DNA from: Lottia gigantea
Taxonomy: Eukaryota; Mollusca; Gastropoda; Lottiidae
Assembly: GCF_000327385.1 (NCBI RefSeq)
Contig: NW_008709715.1
Span: 1,042,752 to 1,106,751, forward strand
DNA length: 64,000 bases
Direction of reading: 5' to 3'
Part shown: in pieces, positions 1-36,000 of the stretch
How positions within the stretch are numbered: the stretch's first letter is position 1
Layout of the letters: the number at the start of each line of letters is the position of its first letter
Program-made: the position numbers and the translations under genes
Notes under the pieces: generated by a model
What the model was told of the DNA's origin: nothing
Database searches by the model: none
What the model saw: only the letters and a program-made list of their open reading frames with translations

Positions 1-3000
1 GATTTCAGACAGACATTGAATGGATGAGTCTGAAAGTTCTATAAAGTTTTAGAGAGCATTAATTATAATATTCCGCTTGACTTTACCATGATGAGTATCT
101 GTAACAAATAGATTGTGTTTACTTACGATATAATACTAGTGTATGTAATCAGTTGGTATGTGATATCTTAAAAAGAAAACTCTTAAGTCCACCAATCTGA
201 TCAATACCAACTAAATCAAGATATTTAAAGAAGAAATAAGATAGTAATTCATTGATGTGAGACTGGCTGTAGATTCAAACGATTTGCTTCAAGTCTATTT
301 AATGAGATCAATATCCTATATAGGAAATGTATCCTGTTTTTTGTCAAATGATTGCAGGAATGTAGAAGATATTTCTGGTATCAAATCTTACCGATATAGA
401 TCGGATAATCAAAGGCTATTGTTGTCTTTAGAATACATTCGACAAACAAGACTTAATATAAATGAAGAAAAGTTTTACCTCCCACTTTTCTGAATCTGGA
501 AGAAATAAGGAAACGGGCAATCGCGACTCAATGGACATAGGACAGTAGCATAAGTCTATTCTTTATCATTTCCTTTCATATTTTCAAGTAACCTTTAATG
601 TACAGACTATTGCACATTATGCCATAGTTTATTGTAACATTAGATGTTTTGAATATAGTACATTAGTTATGTATTAAACATCTATCAACCCTTATTGATT
701 TACAATGTCATAAACATGCATTTATCGATGCAAATCATATTGTCATGCATGTTTGTAGTAAATATGGTTGTAGAACTTGGTAATGCCTTAGTTGTTTGTT
801 TTGTGGAAAATTCTTTTCATTTAAATCAATCTTGATCAAACCATGGACATCTGAAACAGCCTTTGTAAAAGAAAAATATTAATTCAAGCAATTTATTGTT
901 GTATTTAATGTGACTCAAGATGCAACACTCCTTTGATATTTCCTTTACCTAATGTTTGTTTTCTGTAGGTATATCTGCCTTTACCTTGACAAATAAAACA
1001 ATTAAGACCTATCAAGTCAATGGTCAATTAACTTAGTTGAAATCTCTTTATTCTTGTTGTCATGATTTACTTATAACCTAGACTCAAAAAATGAAATGAA
1101 TAGAGTTTTACTTTTTACTCTTCTGCACCCAATTGGGATAATGCAAATAGGCCATGTAGTGTGCAATGAGGGAAATTTTGGCATTAGCTTACTATGTTTT
1201 GATTTCTTACTGTCAAAAGAGTTTAACGTGCACAGCCTGTAGCACACAGGACTAATATGAACTTAAAGATAAGTTAATAAAATATTCATTGGTGAAACTA
1301 TTAACACGATGCAGTTTACTGAATAATTTCATTATGATATTCCATAACAATAGTATGGTTCCATAAGCTTTATACTAGATATTCTAAGCATTATTATAAA
1401 TGGTATAATGTGGGTCAAAAAACATATTTCAAAGTTTTTGCATTCATTTATATTTTGAAAAGAACACAATAACTTGAGTTCTATGTCTCAGTTTTCTGAC
1501 ATTTTCTTCCCCATGATTAATGACTATGACATCAATTTAACAAAACAAAGAGAAAGTGATTTTTTATATTTTCCTTCAAATTTTATCCTGTGTGTCTGTA
1601 AATTGAAAACCTAGAATCAAAGAAAGAAAATATGATACATTGATCTATGGAACTTGATACTTGTCTTCTGTTTTAAGATGATAAAGATTCCAGTCAAACT
1701 GTAGATGTTGTATCTCCAGAGATCCATTAATCTAGAGTTTTATTGATATTGGTACCACGGAAACCATGGTTGTTCCAGGAATAATTCAGATGTAAATCAA
1801 GACAATCTAACTTCATCAGTGATCAGTAATTTCAACACGATTCTTAATAGTTATTACCATTGTATGAACATCAGTAGATCTGCTGCTACTGCTGGTATTT
1901 TTCTTGTAAACTGATCACTCTGTTACCAGAACCTCTTGATTGATTACCAAACCACTGTTTTTATCAACTCTTCTTGTTTATGGACCACTGGGAATTTTAA
2001 ATGTTGAGACATCAAACTTTATATTTGTCTTGTGTCTTAGTATTTATGTTTGAGAAGAAAAAGAAATGAATTGATTTTCAATCCAAGTATAAACTTACCC
2101 TAAAAAGAAATTAGATAATGGAATTGTCTGAATCAAGTCAGAGATCTTTATCAGATGTCAACATGACTTGACTTCTTGCACTTTTAGCAATTTCTGGTTT
2201 CTTTTGACCATACCACTTCCACATCTACATGTCCCAATATAGTCCTTGGAGTTACACAATTATTGAAATACTTCCGTCAATGGTATAATTCTAACAGTTT
2301 CAAACTCATATACCTATGAATATACTTTCTAGGTATAAACTATGAAATTTGGTCACAAAACACAGTTTTGACCAGGAGCCTTATTGACAAAACTTAACAA
2401 AGATGAAATCCATATTTCAAGAAATGCTATTACAATGGATTCGATAATAATTTGAGCTTAGAAAATATGATATTATAACACTAAAAATATAATACTTAAC
2501 TATAACTGCAAGGAATAAGAGAAGATTATGTTAAAATTTGTCCTTAAAACTTATTAGGTTTAATCGATTAGTTTGTAAAATATTATTTGTATTTATATTA
2601 CATGTCTTAAGAGCCTGATAGTTTTGCATCAGTGTTAGAAATTGAGTCTGTCACGTGTCAGTGTTATTTTAAGAGTGCTAATTTATTGTGACAAGAAATG
2701 ATAATAACCAGACTAAAATAGAAGCAATGTTAATCTAAATTTATCATCATTTGGTTAGAAATAGACTGATTGAAATCTAAATATAAACAGTGGTTATAAA
2801 TAACTCCTTAAATAATTTATATTTAAAATAACCAAGTTAGTTCAGATTCTAGTTATAATAAACAACTCACATTTATTGAGCTTTCTTTTATTTATATAAA
2901 GTCACTGTCCTTATTTGCTATATTGACTAATTTGATATGTTTCCACTCAAGGTTACTTTTAGGAGTTAAATCCACAAATGGTGCATTATTTTAAAAACAT

Positions 3001-3806
3001 TTTAATCTTTGATAATGTCAGAGAAGGGAGTAGTGTTGGCAACTAATGAGCAGACCATGCTAGGGTTGGTTTACAGTATCCAGAAACCCTTGCAGAAAAA
3101 AGTTTGATTATTACCATTTTGCAAGGAATAAAAGTAGAAATAGTGTGATTGCTCGCATTGAGAAAGTTTTCAATTGGGTTATATTTATAATAACAGATTT
3201 ATCTGATTTTAATGAAATTGACTTGATCATTTATATTGATGAGATCTTGGATAAGTTCAGATTTGACAACGTTCAATGAACGGTTTTTCAGTTATTGCCC
3301 TTGGCTTAGGAAATACCTGTCGAAATTTATTTTTGTGAAAACAATAGAGAATACAGTTTTCAGCCTATTTAAATCAAATCTTTTACAATGAGATCTGGGT
3401 CAAGTTTGAATTTGACGGTTTTTCAATGAATGGAATTTGAGTTATTGCCTTTGACTTAGTAAAAATGCATGAAAATGTGTTTGCAGTTTATGTCAAAGAA
3501 ATTTTGTGTGTTTAATTAAATAAACAATATCTTGTACAGATTTTTGGTATGATTTGATACAGATTGGCGACTGCCATTGATATACTGAAAATTCTTCAGG
3601 GAAGTGGGCGTATCTTGCTAGACAACCACTTGTTCAATATTTTAGAACTGTTCTTTTGCTACTAAATAGATGCAGAAATGGCAAAATTGACACTTAATGA
3701 TCAGAAGTTGAAGAATTTTTCGTTTTTTTATGAAAAAATAGATTAAATAATATTTATTATTTATGTTGCTTGTGTGCTTAAAGTGTATTATGTTTATATT
3801 TTACAG
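1..3806 (+). other. CaMKII intron 3 (3' part), no exon recognised
   Basis: AT-rich sequence before the first CaMKII exon in the window. I searched by eye for the kinase N-terminal motifs (GKGAF, AAKIIN, REARICR) and did not find them. An open frame at 257-493 has no recognisable domain. The right part holds a truncated repeat (3237-3640, listed separately). Confidence 0.6.
3237..3640. repeat. Truncated copy of a molluscan-type dispersed repeat
   Basis: Two diverged copies of a roughly 110-150 bp module follow one another. Each runs from 'gagatct' through 'agttattgccc/t' to 'ttgrcttag' (about 3237-3345 and 3388-3500). The segment ends near GTGGGCGTAT (3605-3614), the same end motif as the element at 18211-18677, so both look like one family. 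No matching left terminus is visible here, hence truncated. Similar 'gttattgccctt..acttag' text is, from memory, widespread in molluscan genomes. Confidence 0.45.
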
Positions 3807-26463
<22,657 letters not shown>

Positions 26464-29400
26464 AATTTTTAGCCAATATTTTATTTAATGATTTTCTTAG
26501 CTTTATAGGCATTTTGCCTTTAGCTGTTTACAGCTGACCTCTTCTGCATCGTTTGTTGTAAACACAATTTTATTCCAACTTATAAACAACTCCCATGCCT
26601 AATGGCACTTTATGATCCCTACATTTGTGGGACTTTGAGAATTTGATGCAGGAGAGGTTCAGTTCATTTCATATTCTTTATGAATTAAAAACATTAAAGC
26701 TGAAAACTTTATACTACAAAAGATTGGGTAACAGTAGGCACTATATTCAATTTGGAATGAAAAAATGTTGACATACTTTACTTGAGAATGGTTTTTGAGA
26801 TGATTCCTTTTTATGATGCACTATTTCTTATCTTGTATAAAGTGTTCACTTGAAGAATATGTTAACTGGGCACAAGGATATTTTGTGCCGCTTTAAATTT
26901 TTTTTTTCTTTTTTTTTGTACTTTTCCGCTGTTTCATAACTGTAGGTGTTGTACCCTTCTCAAAAATATTTGAAATCCTTTAATCTTTTATTATCAATTT
27001 TAGACCTGTGCAATATTGATGGATTTCATAATTAAGCTATATTTGATATTACCCTTTTTAAACAACCACTAAACGTCTATAGTGCTTTTACTTCATTCAC
27101 TCACCTTTATCAAGTCTTTTTTTTAATCCGACCTGAATCACTCTAGTAAGCTAGTCAAATTATATATTCATTATAATAAGAAATATATTTCCGTAATATA
27201 TATACATTACTTGTATATGTATAACAAATTCAAAGCTCATATATTAAGTATTTGGGCAGCAATTTGCTAGCATTACCGTCTTTTTGTTTTCATTTGATCA
27301 TATTCATTCCTTCTGAGTGCTAACCTTAATTTATAGATAAGTATATATTTCAATATTGAGTGTAAAGAATATTTATATTTGTCAAAAGCCACTCTAGACC
27401 TTGTAGAAGTACACACAAATCAGAATTTTCAAAGCATAATACTGATGTGGGATTGAAATAGTTTGAATTATTTGCTCAGAGACATCACAAGTGTGGTTTA
27501 ATTCTGATTTTGAAAGCTTTAGTTATAATCTTATTTAGCACTAGTGGTATACACTTTTTTTTATAATAATTATATTTTGTAATTTCAATGCAGGGTCTTG
27601 CACATTGATAAAATTTAGTAGAAATCTTGGCTTGATGTAGAATTTTAAAGATGTATAATTATGACTATTTTAATAATATTCTAAACTGGAATATAATCTT
27701 CTTAATATTTATTATGCATGTATATAGATAAACATTTATTATTTAAAGATAAATCAATTTTACATAATAATAATTATAATCTATTTTTTCCCATCTACCT
27801 TCATATTTTGTTGTTAATTGAGGCTGTGTTCAGAATTTTCTGGAATGTTTTTAACCCATTGTGGACTTTCAGTCATCCAGTATTTTGGATGTTTTTTCTT
27901 GTGATCATATAACAGGGTTATTCAAATTGTTAGGCATTTGCACTATTGCAACTGGCCTTAATTCAATATATTTAGAAAGAAATTAATCCTTTCTGGGTAT
28001 TGTTTTCGCCTGTCATACACAACTGGCTAATTAAAATTCTATACAATCCAATATTTATGAATTACATAGTCACTGTTTGAGAACACAGCCATTAGTTGTT
28101 TGAAAAACTAAGATCTGTATTTGTATTGGCTTTAAGATTTGAGAATTTAATGTACTTTATCTGTATGTTTTTATGTTAATTTCTAAGGTATTTGTCCTTA
28201 TCACATATTATTGCAGTATTATACCTAATTATGTTAATGATACAAATTATACATGCATAATCTCCATATAATCTGTGTACTTAAAAACACTGGTTAGTTG
28301 ACGATTGTTTGAAGAAATAGATCATTTTTGGGCATGTTATATTTATGCAGATTTTCATAAATTATCTGCGAAAAATCATATAATATTTTTTAAGATCACT
28401 TCACTTGTTATTCTAAGCAAATCTGTGTAAATGTGAATTTTCAGAGCTTTCATAGTCTTCTCATTGGCTTATTAACACAGCTTAACTAATAAATGATGAT
28501 GCTCTTGCACCAATTATCATAAATATCACCACTCTGTTCTAATGTGAAATCTTGATCTTTCTAAATTATTCACCAGTTCATTCATGAAGCCTATTTTTAC
28601 TTTCTGTAAACATTTTGAGATTAGATTGTATAATGCATAAAGAAATTAAACACATAACAGGGATTGATATAACTGCCATCATTAATGTTGTGAGCTTGCA
28701 AAAAAAATATTTCAAAAATTTTACCATTTACACCATTTCTTTATCTAAGTACACAATTCTTAATTCTTACAAATATTATAGAAATATGAAAAAGCATTAA
28801 TATCCAATCTGTGCAGGCTTAATGCTTATAGTTTTTTCATTGAAGAGCAACATCTTTTTGATAGTGAGAATTCACTAAAATGTTTACCAAAATAACTGAA
28901 ACTCAGTGTAAACTGTTTATTGACATTCCTGGAATCTTTCTCTGAAGCATAATACAGTTCCTAATGGCATTAGCATTATTTAGAAAAACTTGATGACTCT
29001 TCTCCAATCTCTGAATGTTACTAATTAACATTGGCAAGTTCATTGACTTCAACCCTGTTGTAAGAAATGGTAACTGGCTTTTTTCCTTCACTAAACAAAT
29101 TTTCACAGTAACTTAACTTGAGATGAGTCAGTCAGTTTTGAATTTTTTTGATAATAATGAGGGTTGGCATTTAAATTAGAACACAATTGTATGTACTGAA
29201 AAATATTGAGCAAAACTTAATTTTTTGCGTTAGAACTATTGCTCTTCTGCATGGGAAATATTTTAATACTTTCTTAGAATTATCTTTAGTTTTTACACTT
29301 AAAAATTAAGATTTAAATTGTGTTCAGTTGTAGTTTTAAGATAAAAGCCTGCTACTGTAAAATAATTATTAATATATTTTGACATATTAGACTATTGCAG

Positions 29401-29700
29401 TCAATGTTAAATGTGCACATAATCACAACTGTTTAATAGCCCAATTTAACTTTTTTCTTTCTTTTATTATATCTATAAATGTCTATTTTAAATTTTGTCT
29501 ATTTTTCATTTATTTCCTTTTTTTAACAGTGTAATTTTTTTTGTAAATGTAATGTTACTTTTTCTTCTAGCACTGATTTGATATGTCCACTTTTTGACCA
29601 TCTGTTGTTGTGAATTGTTTATTGTCAAAATGATGTCCAACCAAAGTTCTCTGAACAAATCTTAAACCTTGAGAGAAAAAAACAAATAAAAGATGTCTAT
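26464..29700 (+). other. CaMKII: CaMKII 3'UTR (extent inferred)
   Basis: 3.2 kb of AT-rich non-coding sequence follows the stop. Candidate poly(A) signals include AATAAA at 28488-28493 and 29685-29690. The latter is the last before the convergent gene at 29761. Long 3'UTRs are usual for CaMKII, but the true end needs transcript data. Confidence 0.45.
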
Positions 29701-29760
29701 TAAATTTTTTGCCTTTTATCAGTATGAAAAATGTCTTCGTCTCTTAATTGCTTCTGACGT

Positions 29761-30288
29761 TTATAAACTATTATCAGATATCAGATGATGACCAATTTCC
29801 ACTCGGCGGTGACAAGATCTTCTATTTCGAATTTTCTTCCAAGCATAGTCATATTTCTTTAAAATGTTCACAATATTTCTCTCCATTTTGGCATCCGTAA
29901 GTGGAAGTCGACGTAAATAAAATGAAAATCCTCGTTGCGCGACTTTGTCAACTTGTTTTCTAATGTTCCTCTGTGCGAATAGCCGGCGTTCCCACGTTTT
30001 CCCGGTAATGCATCTTGATATGTGATTATATACAACGTGTCGTTTTGATCCTGGTTGTATTTGTATCGCCAGTTCAAATAATGAAGGATTATTATCCTCT
30101 AGCATTTCTATGTTCTTTTTAACGTAAAAGGATTTATATTGGTACCAATCTGTCTTTTTGGAGTAATTGATATTGCTGGTTAAAATCAACTGCCAAGGTG
30201 ACCACTTCCTGTCTTTTAAACTAAAATCATACTCCGGTACCATTTCCCTTTCTAACATTGTGAAATTTTTCTTGGCTCTGACGGGCTT
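29761..30288 (-). CDS. Terminal exon of a GIY-YIG-like protein gene
   Basis: Minus-strand open frame that starts after the acceptor 'catttatttcag' (exon begins at 30288 with KPVRAKKNFT) and ends at TAA 29761-29763. The order of motifs is LFELAIQIQPGSKRHVVYNH, WERRLFAQRNIRKQVDKV, GFSFYLRR and KYDYAWKKIRNRR. It resembles the GIY-YIG fold found in plant ET-type factors and unnamed animal proteins, where '.YELA....VVY', 'R.GF...R' and 'YDYAWN' recur. In this copy the second core motif reads VVYNH. A role in nucleic-acid cleavage or binding is only a family guess. Upstream exons were not found. Possible minus-strand poly(A) signals sit at 29463-29468 and 29509-29514, overlapping the CaMKII 3'UTR. 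Confidence 0.5.
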   Translation of the reverse strand, partial: KPVRAKKNFTMLEREMVPEYDFSLKDRKWSPWQLILTSNINYSKKTDWYQYKSFYVKKNIEMLEDNNPSLFELAIQIQPGSKRHVVYNHISRCITGKTWERRLFAQRNIRKQVDKVAQRGFSFYLRRLPLTDAKMERNIVNILKKYDYAWKKIRNRRSCHRRVEIGHHLISDNSL

Positions 30289-32872
30289 CTGAAATAAATG
30301 TTATTGTTTTACAAAGATCTTATCGTTCGGGAAGGCTTTTTACGCTAAAGATTCATTAACAACTGAAAGTTGAGAAAGAGTACATGTCCATCATTGCAAA
30401 CCATATGGCGTTGAATCTTTATTGGTTTATACGGGACGATGGAAATAACGGAAAACTACATAAAATTTCTGGATTGTGATTTGCAGCAGAGTTGCGCTGA
30501 ATACTTGTAGCCAACCTATTACCTTTGCATATTATTGAAGCAGGAGCGGAAAATTTGTATGGAAATGTTTTGCCTGTTCGGCAGAAGGTCGGCAAGAAAA
30601 TCAATTTCGTTGACAGTGGCGGGTTAGTGATGTCAGCTTCCTAGAACTTGCTACAAACCAAATTCCATGGGTTGCAAATGTCCCTCTGCAACCCTATTGG
30701 CACCTAAACTGGACTGGGAGTATAAAGTTCACACAAAATTATCAAAACTTGCTGACCACATCTAGGCCAAAGTAAAGTTATCATAGAATATCTAGGTTGT
30801 TTATTTGACCTTATTGTGTTCCAATTGATTGATGAGAGATAACTACTAGTTAAAGATTTTGAACCTTAAAGGGACAGTGGTGACATTTCCGGGAGTTAAT
30901 CATACCTGAGTCTCAGAAACGTGAATGGTACCGCTAAACTAATCGTAATAATGTTCACAGCTTACCGTCGAAATTTGAGACTTCAAATCCAAACATATCT
31001 TTTTGAAGGAATTATGTACAGTTTTGAAGACTATTCAAACCCCCGAAAATCTCCCACCTGTCCCTTTTTAACGTGTGTGCCTCGGTGATCTGAAATTAAG
31101 TGTTTTGGATGTCCAGGTCCGGTATCTTTGCGTGCTACTTAAGATTTGAAAGAAAGCGGAAGCGCCAAATCCCTTAGAAGTGCGGATTTTCTCAATGCGG
31201 ACAAATGGTACTGCTAAATGACTGAATGTATATTCATAGATCAAAAATTCAATCTGACCGAATATGTAAGAAAAATAAATATACCCACCTAATATAATTT
31301 TATTTTCCCTGTATAGTTTTAATACTGATTATACTTTTATCTCTTTCTGTCCATTATATATTTCATAGTATCACATAATATATTATATTTTAACATCTTT
31401 GTAACGGGGCATGCCTTTATACTGGTGTTTGATTGCGAAATACACAAACCAACCAATAGAAGACAAGCTTCGCGGAAATAGTTACTTCGCGGAAAAACAT
31501 TCGTATGGACATGTTTTATCCATTCAGAAATTTAGCTGGCATATCGCCATGAAGGTTGATACACGAAGAAATAACCTCGAAGTTGTACAGTTGAAAAAGC
31601 CATCATACATGTACTTGCGAAACCATTGTTTTACAATGATAGATTTTGGAAGGATTTTTTTTAGCGTACATGGAACTGTACATCGCAGTCAACAAGACTT
31701 TGACTTACAAGGGTATTACATTGGGTGGTCATTTTGACTTCTCTGGTCGATGACAGGTAGTCGTTGAATTCAATTCTATAAAATCCAGCAATAGATCGGA
31801 TTCTCAAAGACATTACCTGTTAACAGTTGGTAACATGAATCAAGAGCTGCAAGGTCCTGAGAAGGGTCCACAGAATCGTCAAAGGGGGCTCAGTTAAGAA
31901 CTCATCGACAACAATATAGAAACTGAAAGGGGGGAAGACAGGGCAACCTTTTTTTTATGAAACCTTCAGAAACTGTTTATTTAAAGGACAGATGAACTCA
32001 GATTTTGTCTGGGTCAGTTTTCCCGAGTTCATGGAAGAATTTTTGACAGCTTCGAGATTGGTCCAAGGAGCTGTGCTTAAAACTATTTTCATGAAAACAA
32101 TTTGTTCAAGTGTATTCAGAATTTTATAATCCTGTTCTAAAGACATGTTAAAAGTTAATTGTTGGCCAATGTTAATCAGTTGAGATATAAGCTAAATTTG
32201 AAAAAAAACAGTTCATTCTTTATTAACCAATGCAGTCATGGTAAACAAAATGCTTGAACAGAAAAATTCAGTTTATTAATTCGCAGCATTAAATCTTGTA
32301 ACATCTTTGACATAATTTAAAAAGCGAACATGACGCCCATTACTTGGAAGCTGAAAACATTTTGTATTTCTTTGGAAACTGTGTTTTACATTATATCAAT
32401 GCTATAAGACAGTATTTAATACTTTAAGTTCTTCTTTTACTTCTCTATTTAAAACAGTGCTCGGTTTTCTGAAAAAAAAGATATCATTGGGAATAAAAAA
32501 ACAAAGGCATCAGTTGCGCTACTCAAGTACAGATATAAGTTGAGTTCAGTCTCAACATACACGCTGATATATTATAAAATTGATAAGAAGGTTCACTTTT
32601 TCAAAATCGAAGACATCAAACGACCGTCGGAGAATAAGAAGCTACGACATAAATTAAAAACAATCAGTCAAAAGACATCGAATTCGCACAAGATCTACCG
32701 ATATCAACCAGCTTGACGATTGTTTTCTTAAAACCAAAGGAGCGTTGGTACTCTCAACGATTAAACTTTGGATTTTCAGCTTAACAAAATTCTCTCATAG
32801 TGTCGCTCGTGTTCAATAATGAAGAAAGGTAAGACGTAAAAATCGATTTAATCTAGAAGAGAAGTTGACTGC
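30289..32872. other. Intergenic stretch between GIY-YIG-like gene and SLC22 gene
   Basis: Base composition is more balanced than in the CaMKII introns. Open frames at 30419-30604 (minus) and 31411-31737 (plus, 108 codons) have no domain I recognise. The 5' exons of the minus-strand gene may lie here. Candidate poly(A) signals for SLC22 on the minus strand are near 32219-32224 and 32268. Confidence 0.5.
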
Positions 32873-33028
32873 TTACTGAGTAAACTGTTCCGCGTCTTCA
32901 ACTGTTTCTGGTAATCGTTTACCTTTAGTTTCTGGTAAAAATAACATTAATAAACCTGCTAATACTGAAGCTAACCCGAATATTATCAACGGAGCCACTT
33001 TACCAATGTCTCCATCAAGAAATGTTTG
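32873..33028 (-). CDS. SLC22 exon 9 (C-terminus)
   Basis: The exon starts after 'ttattttcag' and encodes [20 protein letters not shown], the last transmembrane helix, then [20 protein letters not shown] and a TAA stop. The LPET-K-G/L-P-(E/D)T-(V/I)ED motif is a family hallmark. Confidence 0.95.
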   Translation of the reverse strand, partial: QTFLDGDIGKVAPLIIFGLASVLAGLLMLFLPETKGKRLPETVEDAEQFTQ

Positions 33029-36000
33029 CTGAAAATAAAAATTGATTGACTGTTGTTTGAAGTAACAAGAATTCAGGAAGGTAATTCTAAAACTTTTATA
33101 TTCATGTCTTTAGCGATTATTTCCTAAATAAAATCTTACAGAGGGATGAAATCGCGGTATTTTCCCCTTTCATGGGATAATTATTTAAACAACAATATAA
33201 AAATAAAGTGTACGCAAAACTTCTAAGTTTCTTAACCTTTAGCTTGCAGCTCATTTTATTATAAATATTTGACCAGTGCTTTTATAAGACTATGTTCTCA
33301 TCACCATCTAACAAAAGTAAATTATTTTCAGATTAACATGGCATAGAAAGAACGCATGGATGAAATAAAGTATGTTACCAGGTTAGCTATATAAGGCGAG
33401 ATAGCACCAGCAATTCTAGCCATCAGATTACTCGATCCTACACCAGAATTCCTTAAAACAGTAGGGTATAATTCTGTTGTATATATCCATATTATAGCAA
33501 ATGCAGCTGTGACACCCATTTTACCAATTACAGCTAATAATGTAGTGATCCATTCTAAAGCTGAGAAAGTGAAATATAATGAAGATTATTGGAAAATTGG
33601 AAAAATATGTTAGTTTAAATCAGTTTCTGCTTGACTGATCTAAAAAACTTTCCGAAAGCATATTATAAAAAAATTATCAGATTGTAACAGAGTGTCCTTT
33701 ACTATTTTCATCAGACAGTATCAGATTGTAACAGAGTGTTCTTTGTTATGTTTCACCAGATTGTATCAGAGTGTATTTTACTATTTTCATCAGACAGTAA
33801 CAGAGTGTCCTTTGCTATATTCATCAGATTGTAACAGAGTGTCCTTTGTTATATTCATCAGATTGTAACAGAGTGTTCTTTGTTATGTTTCATCAGATTG
33901 CAACAGAGTGTTCTTTGTTATGTTTCGTCAGATTGCAACAGAGTGTTCTTTGTTATGTTTCATTAGATTGTATCAGAGTGTATTTTACGGTTTTCATCAG
34001 ACTGTCCTTTCTTATATTCCTCAGATTGTGACAGTGTTCTTTGTTATGTTTCATCAGACTGCAACAGAGTGTCCTTTTCTATGATATAGATTTCAACACT
34101 TCACCTAGATAAATAAAATTTAAAACTTACATTTATCGGTATATAATACAGTAAATACTGATAATAATAAACAAGTACCACTAAGTAACAATGAACCACA
34201 CTGTAAAAATCGCCGACCAATACGATCCAATAATACAATACATATTATATACGCTGGGATTTCAATTACCGACAATAGGAAAAAATTCAGATGCACACTG
34301 CCACTTAAACTACCAGCATTTAAAGATAGTCCATAAAAGGTTAAACTGCATACGGCCCTGGAAAAATTTAAAAAAATATTTTTATTGGAAAAGGAATATC
34401 AAGAAAACTTTTTGTTATTTTGCATCACCAGGGACTTAAGGATTTGGATGTGTTTCAGATTCAGAATGAGATTCAGCTGCATACCTAATACCTAAGTACA
34501 TTTTTAGATACTGAAACTCTGTACCAGTCATCCACGAAAATAATAGATATCTTACCAAATGAAATATAAAACTAATGTTCTGGATAAAAGAATCTTTGAA
34601 GAAAATATTTTCAAAATGGACATTTGTTTGACATCTTTAGATCTGGAACGACCTCTAAATATTCTTTCTGGAAGAACAACTTTATTGACTCTAGCTGCTT
34701 CACGGATTATCTTTTCAGCTTCTCTGTATCGACCTTTATTTATCAGCCATCTTGGTGATTCCGTAACAAACCTGAAAACATGAGACAAGTTCATCAAATA
34801 TTCATGTTAATTCACGCTTATTTATCCGAAACTTTGGGCGTTCCCTTTATTGGCAAAATATGGCTCTCCTTGACAGGTTCAGCAAAGTCCATTACACTTC
34901 GTTTTCCGTGACCACATTATTCCACTACAGAGCACATCACCATCTTGTGCTTAGGGAGATAGAAAGGCTCAAAATTGAGCTTGTCTTACCAGAAAAAAGA
35001 AATCAAAGTTAAACTAGGAACTGATATAACTAATTGAAGATATTGGGTGTTTTTAATCCAGTAGGCTACCCCGGATAATATAACTAAACCAGCAGACCAA
35101 AATAGTTCTGTTATTATTCCGGTGAATACTCTCTTAGATGGCCCCACCAATTCTAAACCTGAAATTAATAACCAGTAAATAATCCAAAAATGAACTTCAT
35201 GTTTGAATTGGAGCAGTTTGTAACGATTTGGAATTAGAGTTATCACCCTTGTATTTATTACTTGGTTTCAAATGTTGTACTTCCTTTAGCCTTCCAACAA
35301 TTTCCATTGAACTTGATACGAATGTATTATTATCTTAAAAGAAAGGCCATGTTCTAATTTTGTTAGTTTCGTTATTTGCATGTGTCCAAGTGAATGAGGA
35401 AAAAAAAATATTATTTGTGTTTTTATATATAATGAAAATATATATTATTATGGAATTTATTAATATTAGTTGACTTCGATCAAAGTTTATAAAATATTAA
35501 TTAAAAAAAAAATACCTATAACAAACGCTGGAGTGAAACTTCCTGATATACTCGTTCCAATAAAGAAATAAAATGCCAAGGTTAAATGTAAGCCTATCAT
35601 TGGTGTCCACGTTACAGCAATGGAGGATATGATCAGAATGATAAGAAATGTCATCAACATTGATCTTCTTCCAAATCTGTGAATTAAATGTCAATGGTGT
35701 AAATGTTTAGATGATAGGTAACAGTTGATCAGGAACTGTTTAGATGATCATCAACAACTGTTTAGATTTAGATAGATGATAGGCAATGGATGATCAGGAA
35801 ATGTTTAGATGATAGGCAATGGATGATCAGGAACTGTTTAGATGATAGGCAATGGATGATCAGGAACTATTTAGATGATCATCAACAACTGTTTAGATTT
35901 AGATAGATGATAGGCAATGGATGATCAGGAACTATTTAGATGATCATCAAGAACTGTTTAGATTTAGATAGATGATAGGCAACGGATGATCAGGAACTGT

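Noticed and set aside
31411-31737. 108-codon plus-strand open frame (MPLYWCLIAKYTNQPIEDKL...)
   Set aside because: No domain recognised, no clear promoter or poly(A) context. It could be part of a repeat. Not strong enough to call a gene.
32818-32840. ATGAAGAAAG followed by gtaag, like a first exon on the plus strand
   Set aside because: Only three codons and no downstream plus-strand exon found. The SLC22 gene occupies the opposite strand.
33846-34031. Repetitive open frame ([15 protein letters not shown]...)
   Set aside because: It is a translation of the minisatellite in an SLC22 intron.
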